The notes under the pieces: generated by a model
Seen by the model: only the letters and a program-made list of their open reading frames with translations
The model's database searches: none
What the model was told of the DNA's origin: nothing
Origin: a virus
Reading direction: 5' to 3' (one strand)
Length of the DNA stretch: 29,408 nt
IMG/VR virus record: IMGVR_UViG_3300027782_000276
Coordinates: 1-29,408 of that record
Translations under genes and position numbers: made by a program
Shown here: in pieces, positions 23,344 through 29,408 of the stretch
How positions within the stretch are numbered: the stretch's first letter is position 1
Layout: each line of letters starts with the position of its first letter

Positions 23344-24277
23344 ATAATCGGTTGCCTAATTCTACCCTAGCATTGGGGTTATTGATTAAATAATTAAGAT
23401 GTCTAAACCAATCCTTTTGGCTGTTCACCCATAACACAGGGCAATCCTTTTCAACGTTGTAAGGTTGCACATTAGATACTATGCAAGGTACTCTTTTACT
23501 AGCAGCTTCCAATATTTTTAAATTGCTTTTACAACTATGCCATTCGCTATCCTCTAAAGGTATAACCATTATGTCAGCGTGTTCGTACATTTGCATATAG
23601 TTTATAGGCTTTGTACCGTGTAGCTTTATGTAAGGTAATTGTCCCCCACAAGTAAAGTAAGAAAACATCCTATCCCATATTGACTTGCTATATTCATCTG
23701 TATCGGTAAAGCCACCTATTACCATTTGTATTTTATCTGCATACATTTTTAGTTTAGATAGCGGACCTTTAAGCATCCGTAAATCTTCTTCGTGGGTAAC
23801 ACCACCGCACCAAAATATCCTTACCCTTTCCGAAGGTCTTTTATCTTCTATAAATTGGTTACGCCCAAAAGGAATTGCGTTTGGAAATACCATTACGTTG
23901 CTATTAAACTCCCTAGCTTTTTCTGCTAGTGCTTCGTTAGTTACTGTAACTAAGTCAGCCGTTGCAATATTGTTTTCTATCCTTTTACCAAATGTTTCAT
24001 AATGCCCGTAGTTAATATGGTTAGGTGGCAGCTTCCAATAGTCATCAATATCCATAACTACTTTGCAATTTAGTATATCTCTAGCCTCATCCCATTTGCT
24101 ATCAAAAGGGCTTAGCCTATTGTAAAGCAATACATCCCAACCGTCAGTTTTATCAGGAGTTATTAAATTAGTAACGTACCCTTTAATATCATTCATAAAA
24201 CCTAAAGGTATTAATACCCTATGGTAACCGCATCCGCTATTCTGGTCTGTCATTCCTATAACTTTCAACACATCCAT
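23267..24277 (-). CDS. Glycosyltransferase, GT-B fold (family 4-like)
   Basis: A 336-aa protein with two Rossmann-like halves. The N-terminal half starts VIGMTDQNSGCGYHRVLIPLGFM (GCGYHR, 15-20, a donor/acceptor loop) and has VVMDIDDYW (74-81). The C-terminal half has VFPNAIP, FWCGGVTHEEDL, HADIMVIPLEDSEWHSCKSNLKILEAASKRVPCIVS; the K-x-x-L-K-x-L-E-A-A string (250-259) is the conserved nucleotide-diphosphate-sugar binding segment of GT4 enzymes. It would retain the anomeric configuration. First of the sugar-modifying genes in the transcript. The acceptor is unknown; host capsule, LPS or modified DNA are options. Confidence 0.85.
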   Translation of the reverse strand: MDVLKVIGMTDQNSGCGYHRVLIPLGFMNDIKGYVTNLITPDKTDGWDVLLYNRLSPFDSKWDEARDILNCKVVMDIDDYWKLPPNHINYGHYETFGKRIENNIATADLVTVTNEALAEKAREFNSNVMVFPNAIPFGRNQFIEDKRPSERVRIFWCGGVTHEEDLRMLKGPLSKLKMYADKIQMVIGGFTDTDEYSKSIWDRMFSYFTCGGQLPYIKLHGTKPINYMQMYEHADIMVIPLEDSEWHSCKSNLKILEAASKRVPCIVSNVQPYNVEKDCPVLWVNSQKDWFRHLNYLINNPNARVELGNRLYEWAKEKYSIEKVNEGRRAAFESIC

Positions 24278-24305
24278 AATATATTATATAAAAATTAATT
24301 AGTTG

Positions 24306-24545
24306 TTATTGAACTTTAGAACCAACAAACCCTGCTGCAAATATAACGGCAAAGAATTGTGTAACCTCTATTGGTAAAAAATAAAAGGCAATAGCTAACC
24401 AAACGCTTAAGCATTGCACACAATCAAAAGGTTTTATTCTTTTAACAGGGTCTAACTTTAAAGCCCTCTTTATTCTCATAGGTGCTTGTAATACATTTAC
24501 AAAGTAGTATGCCGTACAAAACCCTGCTATTGAAATAGTAAGCAT
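24306..24545 (-). CDS. Small membrane protein with CxxC motif (DUF1360-like)
   Basis: A 79-aa protein with two or three hydrophobic segments (MLTISIAGFCTAYYFVNVL, VWLAIAFYFLPIEVTQFFAVIFAAGFV) joined by a basic loop and FDCVQC. The arrangement of a membrane helix, a basic stretch and C-x-x-C resembles DUF1360-type phage membrane proteins. No enzymatic motif. It overlaps the sigma-like gene by 19 bases. Possible role in exclusion or membrane remodelling; unsupported beyond topology. Confidence 0.6.
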   Translation of the reverse strand: MLTISIAGFCTAYYFVNVLQAPMRIKRALKLDPVKRIKPFDCVQCLSVWLAIAFYFLPIEVTQFFAVIFAAGFVGSKVQ

Positions 24546-25039
24546 TTTAAATCTTTTTTAACTTTAGCAATAATGTTACAGGTGTGATTGACTGGTATGC
24601 CGTAGTATCTAGCAACAGAACGACAGCTACCTAACTGAATATACTTATTGAACAATAACATTTCGTGGTAATCGTGCTGGTCTTTATTTTTATTATCAAG
24701 ATGCGTTTTAGCTACATCTGCAAACTTGATGGGAATTGTAGGGGCAGGTTGTGTTAACCTTAGATATTCAACTGCTTTTGTTAAATCACTTTTTTTGTAC
24801 TTGTAGTAAAATGGACTTGTTGTAGATGTAGCCATTAACCAACAAACCTTAATAGCGTACCTTAAAAGATTATCACCTGCAAATAGTGCTGCTATTTTTT
24901 CGCAGGGTTGTTCAAGTAAAGATATTGCAACCTCTTGTCTAAGGTCATCCCTTATGCTTTCGGGTTTTATTTTAGATATTAATTTAAGCAGGTCTGGATG
25001 GCTATATACATTCTCTATGTATTTATTGCAATCTTGCAT
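24527..25039 (-). CDS. Sigma-factor-like / helix-turn-helix protein
   Basis: A 170-aa protein. Near the N-terminus SIRDDLRQEVAISLLEQP (28-45) resembles the region 2 opening of sigma-70 proteins (DxxQExxxxxLE). The C-terminal CRSVARYYGIPVNHTCNIIAKVKKDLKCLL (139-168) is a helix-turn-helix like sigma region 4. The regions between are poorly matched, so it might be a phage anti-sigma or regulator rather than a true sigma factor. Placed between early and late genes, it could redirect host RNA polymerase to late promoters. The late region lacks a recognisable strong promoter consensus, which would fit an alternative sigma, but this is inference. Confidence 0.55.
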   Translation of the reverse strand: MQDCNKYIENVYSHPDLLKLISKIKPESIRDDLRQEVAISLLEQPCEKIAALFAGDNLLRYAIKVCWLMATSTTSPFYYKYKKSDLTKAVEYLRLTQPAPTIPIKFADVAKTHLDNKNKDQHDYHEMLLFNKYIQLGSCRSVARYYGIPVNHTCNIIAKVKKDLKCLLFQ

Positions 25040-25071
25040 TATTTTTGTATTTTAACAAAAGTAATACTATT

Positions 25072-25524
25072 TTACATCAAAAGCAATATTGCGTCTCTTT
25101 CCTCTTGATTAGTTTGTTTTTTAACAAACCCTAATTTTTTAACTTGCCAGATATTTAATAGTTCTGCGTGGGTTATTTTTTTGTTTGGACCTTTCCAAAT
25201 CTTTTTTAAAGGTCTTATAAGTTTGTATTTAATTTGTAAGTAATCACACATCTGCATTATTTTTCTACCTACTTCGTGGTTAGCTCCAATATGGTTTGCT
25301 ATTTTAAGTCGTTGAGCTAAAGTACCACTATGTGCTGTAAAGTTGGTGGTAATTAACCAAGAAGCTTCAATTTTAATAAGCTCTATATCTTGGCTAGATA
25401 TTTCTAGGTATTCATATAATTCAAAAAAATTAAGTGATAATACACTTAAAACTTTATTATGACTTATTATAGCAACCCCGCTTTTTTTTACGTCTGGGTC
25501 AATTCCAATTTTCAATATCTTCAT
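25072..25524 (-). CDS. RuvC-like Holliday junction resolvase
   Basis: A 150-aa RNase-H-fold nuclease. The N-terminal ILKIGIDPDVKKSGVAI contains candidate catalytic Asp9, LIKIEAS gives Glu53, and NQEERDAILLL supplies Glu141/142 and Asp144, the acidic set found in RuvC. Such enzymes cut branched DNA during recombination and packaging. Bacterial RuvC is a little longer (about 170 aa) but phage versions are similar to this. It overlaps the next upstream gene by 26 bases and lies in the same early set as the ERF annealing protein. Confidence 0.85.
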   Translation of the reverse strand: MKILKIGIDPDVKKSGVAIISHNKVLSVLSLNFFELYEYLEISSQDIELIKIEASWLITTNFTAHSGTLAQRLKIANHIGANHEVGRKIMQMCDYLQIKYKLIRPLKKIWKGPNKKITHAELLNIWQVKKLGFVKKQTNQEERDAILLLM

Positions 25525-25708
25525 CTAATAAAGTTTTAAAGTTTAATTTGCTTTTAATTATTTGAAACACCTGTCTTTTTTTACCGTCATTTAATGATAA
25601 AAAACATTCTACTTTTAAATCGGTAACATATTTAACTCCTTTAATTCTATTTATTGTAACTCCATTAACTACAAAATCGTAGTGTAATATATCTGCTTCG
25701 TTAATCAT
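25499..25708 (-). CDS. Uncharacterised early protein (69 aa)
   Basis: A 69-aa protein (MINEADILHYDFVVNGVTINRI...), with short beta strands (DFVVNGVTI, YVTDLKVECFLSLN) and a basic helix (RQVFQIIKSKLNFKTLLDED). It starts after an A-rich leader (AACAAACAAA before ATG) like other early genes and overlaps the resolvase gene by 26 bases. Not recognised. Its place between a winged-helix protein and RuvC suggests a replication or recombination helper. Confidence 0.55.
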   Translation of the reverse strand: MINEADILHYDFVVNGVTINRIKGVKYVTDLKVECFLSLNDGKKRQVFQIIKSKLNFKTLLDEDIENWN

Positions 25709-25720
25709 TTTGTTTGTTTT

Positions 25721-25990
25721 TTATTCTTTATCAACCGCTACCCAATAGTTAACAGTTCTATTTGTTAATGTATCTTTACACTTTTTATGTAAAATTATCT
25801 TGCCTTCGTTTATAAGTTCACCCCTGCGAGGAGTAATTCTATTTATTGGTATATCTAATCTTTCAGCAATCATTCTGTCATTGCATATACCTAAAGCCTG
25901 TATAGTGCTTAATACTTTTTGCCTAGATTTATTAATGTTAATTTTAACATCGTTATAAGCTGGTAAGCTAGTTTGATAATCGTAACTCAT
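25721..25990 (-). CDS. Winged helix-turn-helix protein
   Basis: An 89-aa protein: KSRQKVLSTIQAL, then NDRMIAERLDIPINRITPRRGELINEGKIILHKK and a two-strand wing (TNRTVNYWVAVD). The helix-turn-helix (ICNDRMIAERLDIPINRITPR) followed by a beta wing is typical of winged-helix DNA-binding domains, often in replication initiation proteins or regulators. It lies 5 bases after the ERF gene's stop and before the resolvase set. Operator or origin binding cannot be distinguished from sequence alone. Confidence 0.65.
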   Translation of the reverse strand: MSYDYQTSLPAYNDVKININKSRQKVLSTIQALGICNDRMIAERLDIPINRITPRRGELINEGKIILHKKCKDTLTNRTVNYWVAVDKE

Positions 25991-25995
25991 AGTTT

Positions 25996-26577
25996 TTAAT
26001 TTTGGGTTAAAAGTTCTTGTACCTTTTTGCTTATTTTAAAATATTTACGCAAAGCTTCAACGCTGCTTTTACCAAGTCTAATTTTTTCGACTGCACCTAA
26101 AAATTCTTTGCTTCCCTCGTTTAACCAAGGCAGGTCAATATTACTTTCCGTATTATTAAAACTCTCAGTTGGTTTTGTTGCCTTAGTGTTATCTTGGCTA
26201 TCAAAGTCCATACTATTATCCTCAATGTCAAATAGGCTCATTAATGTATAACGCTTGGCATAAGTAAGCATTCCTCCCATCTGTTGTGTTTCGTTAGTTG
26301 CTGTTATATTAGGACGTGCAGTTCTAACCTCGTTAACAATATATTCACCAGTTTCTAAATCTGTAGTTGTAACCTCACCATAATAACCTAACTGGTCTTG
26401 CTTTAAAGAAAAGCAGCAAATAATGTTAGCTTCTATGCAAGCCTCGTTTACAAGTTTACTAACGTGTTCAGGAGTAAAGTAATCGTACTTGCTAAAGGCA
26501 TTACGACCGTCTTTTTTTATTGGGTGACTTTTTATGTAAAGTCTAGCTTCTGCTAATTTTGAAAGTACATTTTTCAT
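25996..26577 (-). CDS. erf: ERF-family single-strand annealing recombinase
   Basis: A 193-aa protein with the ERF/Rad52-like core: IKKDGRNAFSKYDYFTPEHVSKLVNEAC, then the characteristic QMGGMLTYAKRYTLMSLFDIEDNSMD (99-124), equivalent to the GSAxTYARRYAL...GI..EDDD signature of P22 Erf. It binds single-stranded DNA ends and anneals them during phage recombination. The acidic, polar tail (DSQDNTKATKPTESFNNTES) then a short basic end are typical. A hairpin at 26608-26628 lies in the 5' region. Confidence 0.9.
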   Translation of the reverse strand: MKNVLSKLAEARLYIKSHPIKKDGRNAFSKYDYFTPEHVSKLVNEACIEANIICCFSLKQDQLGYYGEVTTTDLETGEYIVNEVRTARPNITATNETQQMGGMLTYAKRYTLMSLFDIEDNSMDFDSQDNTKATKPTESFNNTESNIDLPWLNEGSKEFLGAVEKIRLGKSSVEALRKYFKISKKVQELLTQN

Positions 26578-26607
26578 TTTATATTATTTTTAATTTTTTT
26601 TAAATAA

Positions 26608-26628
26608 GAGGCGGTAATTAGCCGCCCC
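26608..26628 (-). terminator. Hairpin before the ERF gene, possible weak terminator
   Basis: On the minus strand GGGGCGG pairs with CCGCCTC (one G-T) around a CTAATTA loop, then TTATTT follows. It lies between the 47-aa membrane peptide gene and the ERF start, so it may attenuate or simply punctuate the early transcript. The T-run is interrupted by A, hence the moderate confidence. Confidence 0.5.
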
Positions 26629-26654
26629 TGTTAAACAAAACCCAAAAAACAAAA

Positions 26655-26798
26655 CTATTTTATTATGATGTAAATAATTAGTGACACCAATATTGCCCAC
26701 TCAAATAAAGTAATATTGCTTTCATTATGCTTACTCTCTTTTTTAATTAAGTGTGAGCTAAAACTTTTTATAGGTATTATGTATTTTTTCTTTGCCAT
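26655..26798 (-). CDS. Small C-terminally anchored membrane protein (47 aa)
   Basis: The start ATG overlaps the preceding gene's stop as TAATG (coupled translation). The product is basic at the N-terminus (MAKKKYIIPIKSFSSHLIKKE) with a single hydrophobic C-terminal segment (WAILVSLIIYIII). This tail-anchored architecture is common among small phage early proteins that act at the host membrane. It occupies the 220-base gap between two annotated genes. Not recognised. Confidence 0.6.
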   Translation of the reverse strand: MAKKKYIIPIKSFSSHLIKKESKHNESNITLFEWAILVSLIIYIIIK

Positions 26799-27013
26799 TA
26801 ATCTTCGTATATTTTTATTTTTGAAATAATTAAAGCTAAGTCTAATATGTCTGCCATAGCTTTTACATATTGGTTTATGGCATTTTCTTTTTTTTCTAAA
26901 TAGTATGTAATATCAAAACCTCTGTTGATATTATCTTCACATACTTGGATAATCTCTAGCCAGTTAATAGCTATTTGCATTTGCATTTTCTGTTGTACTA
27001 ATTTAATGTTCAT
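26798..27013 (-). CDS. Uncharacterised helical early protein (71 aa)
   Basis: A 71-aa, nearly all-helical protein (VQQKMQMQIAINWLEIIQVCEDNINRG, KKENAINQYVKAMADILDLALIISKI). It starts directly after the repeated A-rich leader TAAAACAAAACAAA and is coupled to the 47-aa membrane peptide by the TAATG overlap. No similarity recognised. Small helical early proteins often inhibit host enzymes, but nothing here shows it. Confidence 0.55.
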   Translation of the reverse strand: MNIKLVQQKMQMQIAINWLEIIQVCEDNINRGFDITYYLEKKENAINQYVKAMADILDLALIISKIKIYED

Positions 27014-27310
27014 TTTGTTTTGTTTTAGTTAGTTTGTAAAATAAAGTTCTCCATTGTTTTTGTATACTTTGTCTTGACCATTTTCTACTATGGTAACAAG
27101 ACTTCCATCTTTTAGTCCATCTGAATAAAACTTAGCATACACATCATTTGACGCATCTAATACTTTTAGAACATAATCAGCATTTACTTTAGTGCATCCA
27201 TAAATAGGAGTGTGGGTAAATGCAATTCTAATTTCTGGAAAATAATTTTTTAGTAATTGTTTGTAGTAGCCTGTTGTTGGTTTCATTTTGTTTTGTTTTA
27301 GTTTAAGTTT
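27011..27310 (-). repeat. Stop-plus-leader junction repeat, copies 1 and 2
   Basis: On the minus strand, the block AAC-TAA-(CTA)AAACAAAACAAA-ATG joins the end of one gene to the start of the next. Copies lie at 27011-27036 and 27284-27310. Further copies are at 27568-27593, a leader-only copy at 28225-28240 and a half copy at 27756-27766. The TAA is the stop codon of the upstream gene and the ATG the start of the downstream one. Confidence 0.7.
27029..27286 (-). CDS. Uncharacterised early protein (85 aa)
   Basis: An 85-aa protein (MKPTTGYYKQLLKNYFPEIRIAF...) with a beta hairpin-like middle (NADYVLKVLDASNDVYAKFYSDGLKDG) and the C-terminus VYKNNGELYFTN. It carries the same A-rich leader as its neighbours and its stop is followed by that leader for the next gene. 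Alpha/beta, no motif recognised. Confidence 0.55.
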   Translation of the reverse strand: MKPTTGYYKQLLKNYFPEIRIAFTHTPIYGCTKVNADYVLKVLDASNDVYAKFYSDGLKDGSLVTIVENGQDKVYKNNGELYFTN

Positions 27311-27570
27311 GTTAATATATAAATACCTGCTTTAATTTTAGCTTCTATTTCTTTTGTAGTTTCTCCTAAATACTTATTTCTATACTTGCTTGTAGTATTA
27401 GAATAATTATAATAATACATATCTAAATATACTACTCTTTTCCCATTCTCAAAAGTAGTTTTTACAATGTTACTATTATAACTTTGAAACATTAAGTACT
27501 CTGGTGTACTAATACAAAATTGATTTGGAATTTTGTTGCCTTTGTCATTTGTGAAATTTGTTACTTTCAT
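27298..27570 (-). CDS. Uncharacterised early protein (90 aa; DUF8033-like)
   Basis: A 90-aa protein whose segments FCISTPEYLMFQSYNSNI, TTFENGKRVVYLDMYYYNYS and KYLGETTKEIEAKI are reminiscent of a small protein family often seen in Bacteroidota phages and mobile elements; I recall it as DUF8033, which is uncertain. Aromatic residues are very frequent (Y and F). No catalytic motif. It shares the leader and stop-plus-leader junction of the tandem early genes. Function unknown. Confidence 0.6.
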   Translation of the reverse strand: MKVTNFTNDKGNKIPNQFCISTPEYLMFQSYNSNIVKTTFENGKRVVYLDMYYYNYSNTTSKYRNKYLGETTKEIEAKIKAGIYILTNLN

Positions 27571-27581
27571 TTTGTTTTGTT

Positions 27582-27758
27582 TTAGTTTGTAAAATTAATA
27601 AATTCTTTTTCGTTGTAATTATCTACCTTAACCCAGTAATCTTCTTGGTCTTGCATCCTGCTTTCTAATTCGTTATCTTGTATTCCGTCAGCAAGTATAT
27701 TCCCATATTTAGATAACTGAAATTCTTCGTAAGGTGTTGTGTATTTATTATTGTTCAT
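27582..27758 (-). CDS. Uncharacterised small acidic early protein (58 aa)
   Basis: Read from ATG at 27756-27758, 58 aa: MNNNKYTTPYEEFQLSK..., SRMQDQEDYWVKVDNYNEKEF and ending INFTN. It is acidic (many D and E). It has a short version of the shared leader (CTAAAACAAA before ATG), and its own end merges with the stop-plus-leader repeat of the next gene. No similarity recognised. Confidence 0.6.
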   Translation of the reverse strand: MNNNKYTTPYEEFQLSKYGNILADGIQDNELESRMQDQEDYWVKVDNYNEKEFINFTN

Positions 27759-27780
27759 TTTGTTTTAGGTATTAAATAAA

Positions 27781-28227
27781 TTAAATTTGACATTCATCCC
27801 TCATTGAGTAAAAGCCATCTTCGGTATAAATAATATGGTCTAGTAATTGAATATCTAAAAGTACACCTCCTGCTTTTATCTTTTTTGTCATTTCTATATC
27901 TGCGTTACTTGGGTTTAAATTTCCGCTTGGGTGATTATGGCTTAATATTATAGATGTTGTTCCTGCACAATTTAAAGCTACTGTAAATATTATTTTAGGG
28001 TCGCAAACTGTACCTTGTACGCCTCCTGTACTTACTTTATAATATCCTATAACTTTACTGTATTGGTTCAAACAAATTAATATTACTTGCTCTTGCCAGT
28101 CTATTATTTCAGAGTTAAACATTTCTTTTAAAATGCTGTAAATATCTGCACTACTATTTATTCTTGTTAGTTCGGTTTTTTTACTCCCTTTGTATTTAAT
28201 TGTAATTTCTATTTGTGGTAATTTCAT
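27781..28227 (-). CDS. radC: RadC-like JAB/JAMM domain protein
   Basis: A 148-aa protein with the metalloprotease-like JAMM signature: Glu46, SHNHPSGN (His97, His99) and SNADIEMTKK (Asp110), preceded by DWQEQVILICLNQYSKVIGYY. RadC-type proteins are very common in Bacteroidota phages and mobile elements; their biochemical role is unsettled, so neither repair nor antirestriction is claimed. The N-terminal helix-hairpin-helix of full RadC is absent, giving the short form. It is the first gene after the palindrome and candidate promoter at 28258-28302. Confidence 0.85.
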   Translation of the reverse strand: MKLPQIEITIKYKGSKKTELTRINSSADIYSILKEMFNSEIIDWQEQVILICLNQYSKVIGYYKVSTGGVQGTVCDPKIIFTVALNCAGTTSIILSHNHPSGNLNPSNADIEMTKKIKAGGVLLDIQLLDHIIYTEDGFYSMRDECQI

Positions 28228-28257
28228 TTTGTTTTGTTTTAATTATTATTGATAAAG

Positions 28258-28288
28258 TGAAGATACAATTAAATATAATACCGACAAA
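28258..28288 (-). promoter_or_regulatory. Candidate Bacteroidota-type promoter for the radC operon
   Basis: On the minus strand TTTG (28285-28288), then exactly 19 bases, then TATCTTCA (28258-28265), compared with the Bacteroidota consensus TTTG-N19-20-TAnnTTTG (6 of 8 positions of the -7 box). The TTTG lies inside the palindrome at 28277-28302. A transcript would start about 25-30 bases before the radC ATG and could read the early block below. Confidence 0.5.
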
Positions 28289-28302
28289 CATTTGTCGGTA
28301 TT
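28277..28302. promoter_or_regulatory. 12-bp-arm palindrome, candidate operator
   Basis: AATACCGACAAA and TTTGTCGGTATT are perfect inverted arms separated by CA. The near-zero spacer fits a dimeric repressor site better than an RNA hairpin. It overlaps the -33 element of the candidate radC promoter. No T-run follows on either strand strong enough to make it a clear terminator. Confidence 0.55.
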
Positions 28303-28346
28303 TATTTTTGCAATATTAGTGCATTTATTTACTAAATTGTTGATAA

Positions 28347-28583
28347 TCATATATTAAACTTATCTTTTTTAGCAAATAAATTTATTGATTTTTTTAATTT
28401 TTCTACATCTTTTGTGTTAAATAACTCAATACTGCCGTGTCCATCCTTAAGGCTGTGCAGCTTATTATAGAAATGTTTAACACCAAAATAGTTACCATAA
28501 GTACTAATCTTAATAAAGTTTGTACGGCTTAAAAACCAGTCTTTAATAAATTCAATATCTCTTTTACTTACTTTATTTTTCAT
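28347..28583 (-). CDS. Uncharacterised early protein (78 aa)
   Basis: A 78-aa basic protein (MKNKVSKRDIEFIKDWFLSRTNFIKI..., KHFYNKLHSLKDGHGSIELFNTKDVEKLKKSINLF), helical with a short beta centre. It starts one base after the upstream 252-aa gene and is followed by the 118-base regulatory gap. No family recognised; size and charge allow nucleic-acid binding, which is only a guess. Confidence 0.5.
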   Translation of the reverse strand: MKNKVSKRDIEFIKDWFLSRTNFIKISTYGNYFGVKHFYNKLHSLKDGHGSIELFNTKDVEKLKKSINLFAKKDKFNI

Positions 28584-28584
28584 A

Positions 28585-29343
28585 TTATTTATTTATATAT
28601 TTTTTAACTGCAATTTTTTTAGCCAAATCTTTTAACTTAGTATTGTATGGCTCGGTAAAATACCCTTGCTCTTTTTGTTTTAAAAAATTCCTAGCCTCTA
28701 TCCTATCTTGTTCTATACTAAAATAAAAAATATTTATAGCTGTTTTTACAAATTCATTTTTTTCATCTGGAGTTAAATTAATTAAATTTTCTTTAACTAA
28801 ATATTCATATAGCATTACAGGTATTAATTCAACTTTGTAATCCTTAACATCCTGCATCCAGCTTTCCCAATCTTCTTTAGTTAATTCTTTTTTCATTTCA
28901 ATTTCTATATTTTTATTAATTACTATACTGTTATTTATATCTCTTAACCATTTTTTATAAGATGCCATTACATTGGCAATGTAAGCTATTGTAAACTGGT
29001 CATAAACCTTTACCTCATCTCTACTTATTTCTAACTCTCCACTTATAGCTAAATCAAAAGCAAGTACTAATTCTCCTAAAGTTTTTTGTCCATACTTCAA
29101 AACTATGTAGTTATGCAAATCAATTTTTTCTTGTCCAGACGGATAGTGTTGAGGACGCAATCCAACTAAACTATAAATAAGAGTAAGCTTAGATTTTATT
29201 TCTTCCTCCGTACACTCACATACCATTTTGCCATTTAAAGCAATTTTTGCTCTATCTACGTCCTTTCTAATAGCTTCTATTGGCAATCTCTCTACCTTCG
29301 CTGGGGCTAAGTTTGTTATTACTTTGATTATTTCTTGTTGCAT
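28585..29343 (-). CDS. Uncharacterised protein of the replication region (252 aa)
   Basis: A 252-aa, mostly helical protein. The middle (LHNYIVLKYGQKTLGELVLAFDLAISGEL, VYDQFTIAYIANVMASYKKWLRD) resembles proteins commonly found in Bacteroidota phage and plasmid replication regions, but I cannot name the family. The C-terminal part is charged (KKELTKEDWESWMQDVKDYK). It starts after the leader AAAAATAAAACAA and its first 77 bases overlap the end of an upstream open frame. Helicase loader or initiator-helper are possible; not shown. Confidence 0.6.
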   Translation of the reverse strand: MQQEIIKVITNLAPAKVERLPIEAIRKDVDRAKIALNGKMVCECTEEEIKSKLTLIYSLVGLRPQHYPSGQEKIDLHNYIVLKYGQKTLGELVLAFDLAISGELEISRDEVKVYDQFTIAYIANVMASYKKWLRDINNSIVINKNIEIEMKKELTKEDWESWMQDVKDYKVELIPVMLYEYLVKENLINLTPDEKNEFVKTAINIFYFSIEQDRIEARNFLKQKEQGYFTEPYNTKLKDLAKKIAVKKYINK

Positions 29344-29408
29344 TTGTTTTATTTTTAAGGTTATACCAATTTGTAAAATGGCTTTTTAATTCTTTTAATT
29401 CTTTATAG
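29267..29408 (-). CDS. C-terminal end of an upstream gene (partial)
   Basis: A frame open from the window edge ends with TAG at 29267 after 46 codons, reading YKELKELKSHFTNWYNLKNK...LSPSEGREIANRSY. The composition (HFTNWYNLK followed by a polar tail with N, K, S) looks like a real C-terminus of a DNA-associated phage protein. It overlaps the next gene's first 77 bases, which is long for this genome, so either this is chance or the 252-aa gene starts further in. Confidence 0.45.
   Translation of the reverse strand, partial: YKELKELKSHFTNWYNLKNKTNATRNNQSNNKLSPSEGREIANRSY

Noticed and set aside
26608-26660. Bacteroidota promoter TAGTTTTG (minus strand, 26650-26657) before the ERF gene
   Set aside because: It matches the -7 consensus, but no TTG lies 19-21 bases upstream (nearest is about 30), so it was not listed as a promoter.
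28277-28302. Intrinsic terminator at the palindrome
   Set aside because: The spacer is only two bases and the following bases (TATATTT or TTATTTTTG) are not a clean T-run, so an operator is more likely.
1-29408. tRNA genes, CRISPR arrays, insertion sequences or attachment sites
   Set aside because: Reading both strands gave no cloverleaf with a CCA-like end, no regularly spaced repeats, no transposase or integrase and no clear direct-repeat att pair. This was by eye only; a covariance-model search would be decisive for tRNAs.

Overview
The window is a stretch of tailed-phage DNA (lytic phage or prophage) whose host is very probably a Bacteroidota member, Flavobacteriia-like. The evidence is: AT-rich sequence; A-rich leaders with almost no Shine-Dalgarno motifs; two genes with typical Bacteroidota Sec signal peptides ending in FSQ or LGQ; a surface-protein C-terminal motif common in that phylum; and phage gene families typical of it (DUF5681-like small terminase, XkdF-type protease, portal with a CRHKW tail). 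Essentially every convincing gene is on the minus strand, so transcription runs from high to low coordinates. The tail tube, tape measure and absence of a sheath point to a siphovirus. No rRNA, tRNA, CRISPR array, integrase or insertion sequence was seen.

Layout in the direction of transcription. (1) 29408-24306, early/replication: two uncharacterised proteins, a palindrome with a candidate promoter, a RadC/JAMM protein, several tiny early proteins sharing one A-rich leader, an ERF annealing protein, a winged-helix protein, a RuvC-like resolvase, a sigma-like protein and a small membrane protein. (2) 24277-21865, sugar module: GT4-type glycosyltransferase, a CxxC protein, a hexapeptide acyltransferase, a 35-aa membrane peptide and a GT2-type glycosyltransferase. 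(3) 21859-18255, DNA modification: ParB-like protein, TGT/DpdA-like transglycosylase, then QueC, QueD, QueE and FolE, mostly with overlapping or touching ends. (4) 18239-16715, small and large terminase. (5) 16681-9851, tail: possible chaperone, neck/tail protein, two distal-tail proteins, tape measure. (6) 9701-3077, head and connector: XkdF-type protease, scaffold-like protein, major capsid protein, tail tube, small structural protein, portal, connector, tail completion. (7) 3071-1, tail fibre, exported protein, coiled-coil membrane protein and the start of a holin-like membrane protein. The endolysin, if there is one, lies outside.

The most interesting system is module 3. FolE, QueD, QueE and QueC form the route from GTP to 7-cyano-7-deazaguanine (preQ0). 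The DpdA-like protein is the predicted enzyme that exchanges guanine in DNA for a 7-deazaguanine, which in known phages protects against host restriction. Two points set this cluster apart. QueC has lost all four cysteines of its usual zinc site (D, D, N, T instead). A ParB-fold protein overlaps dpdA by four bases and may act as its partner. The adjoining glycosyltransferases and acyltransferase may belong to the same operon.

The structural order is also unusual: tail genes precede the protease, capsid, tail tube and portal. Terminators sit directly behind the capsid and tail-tube genes.
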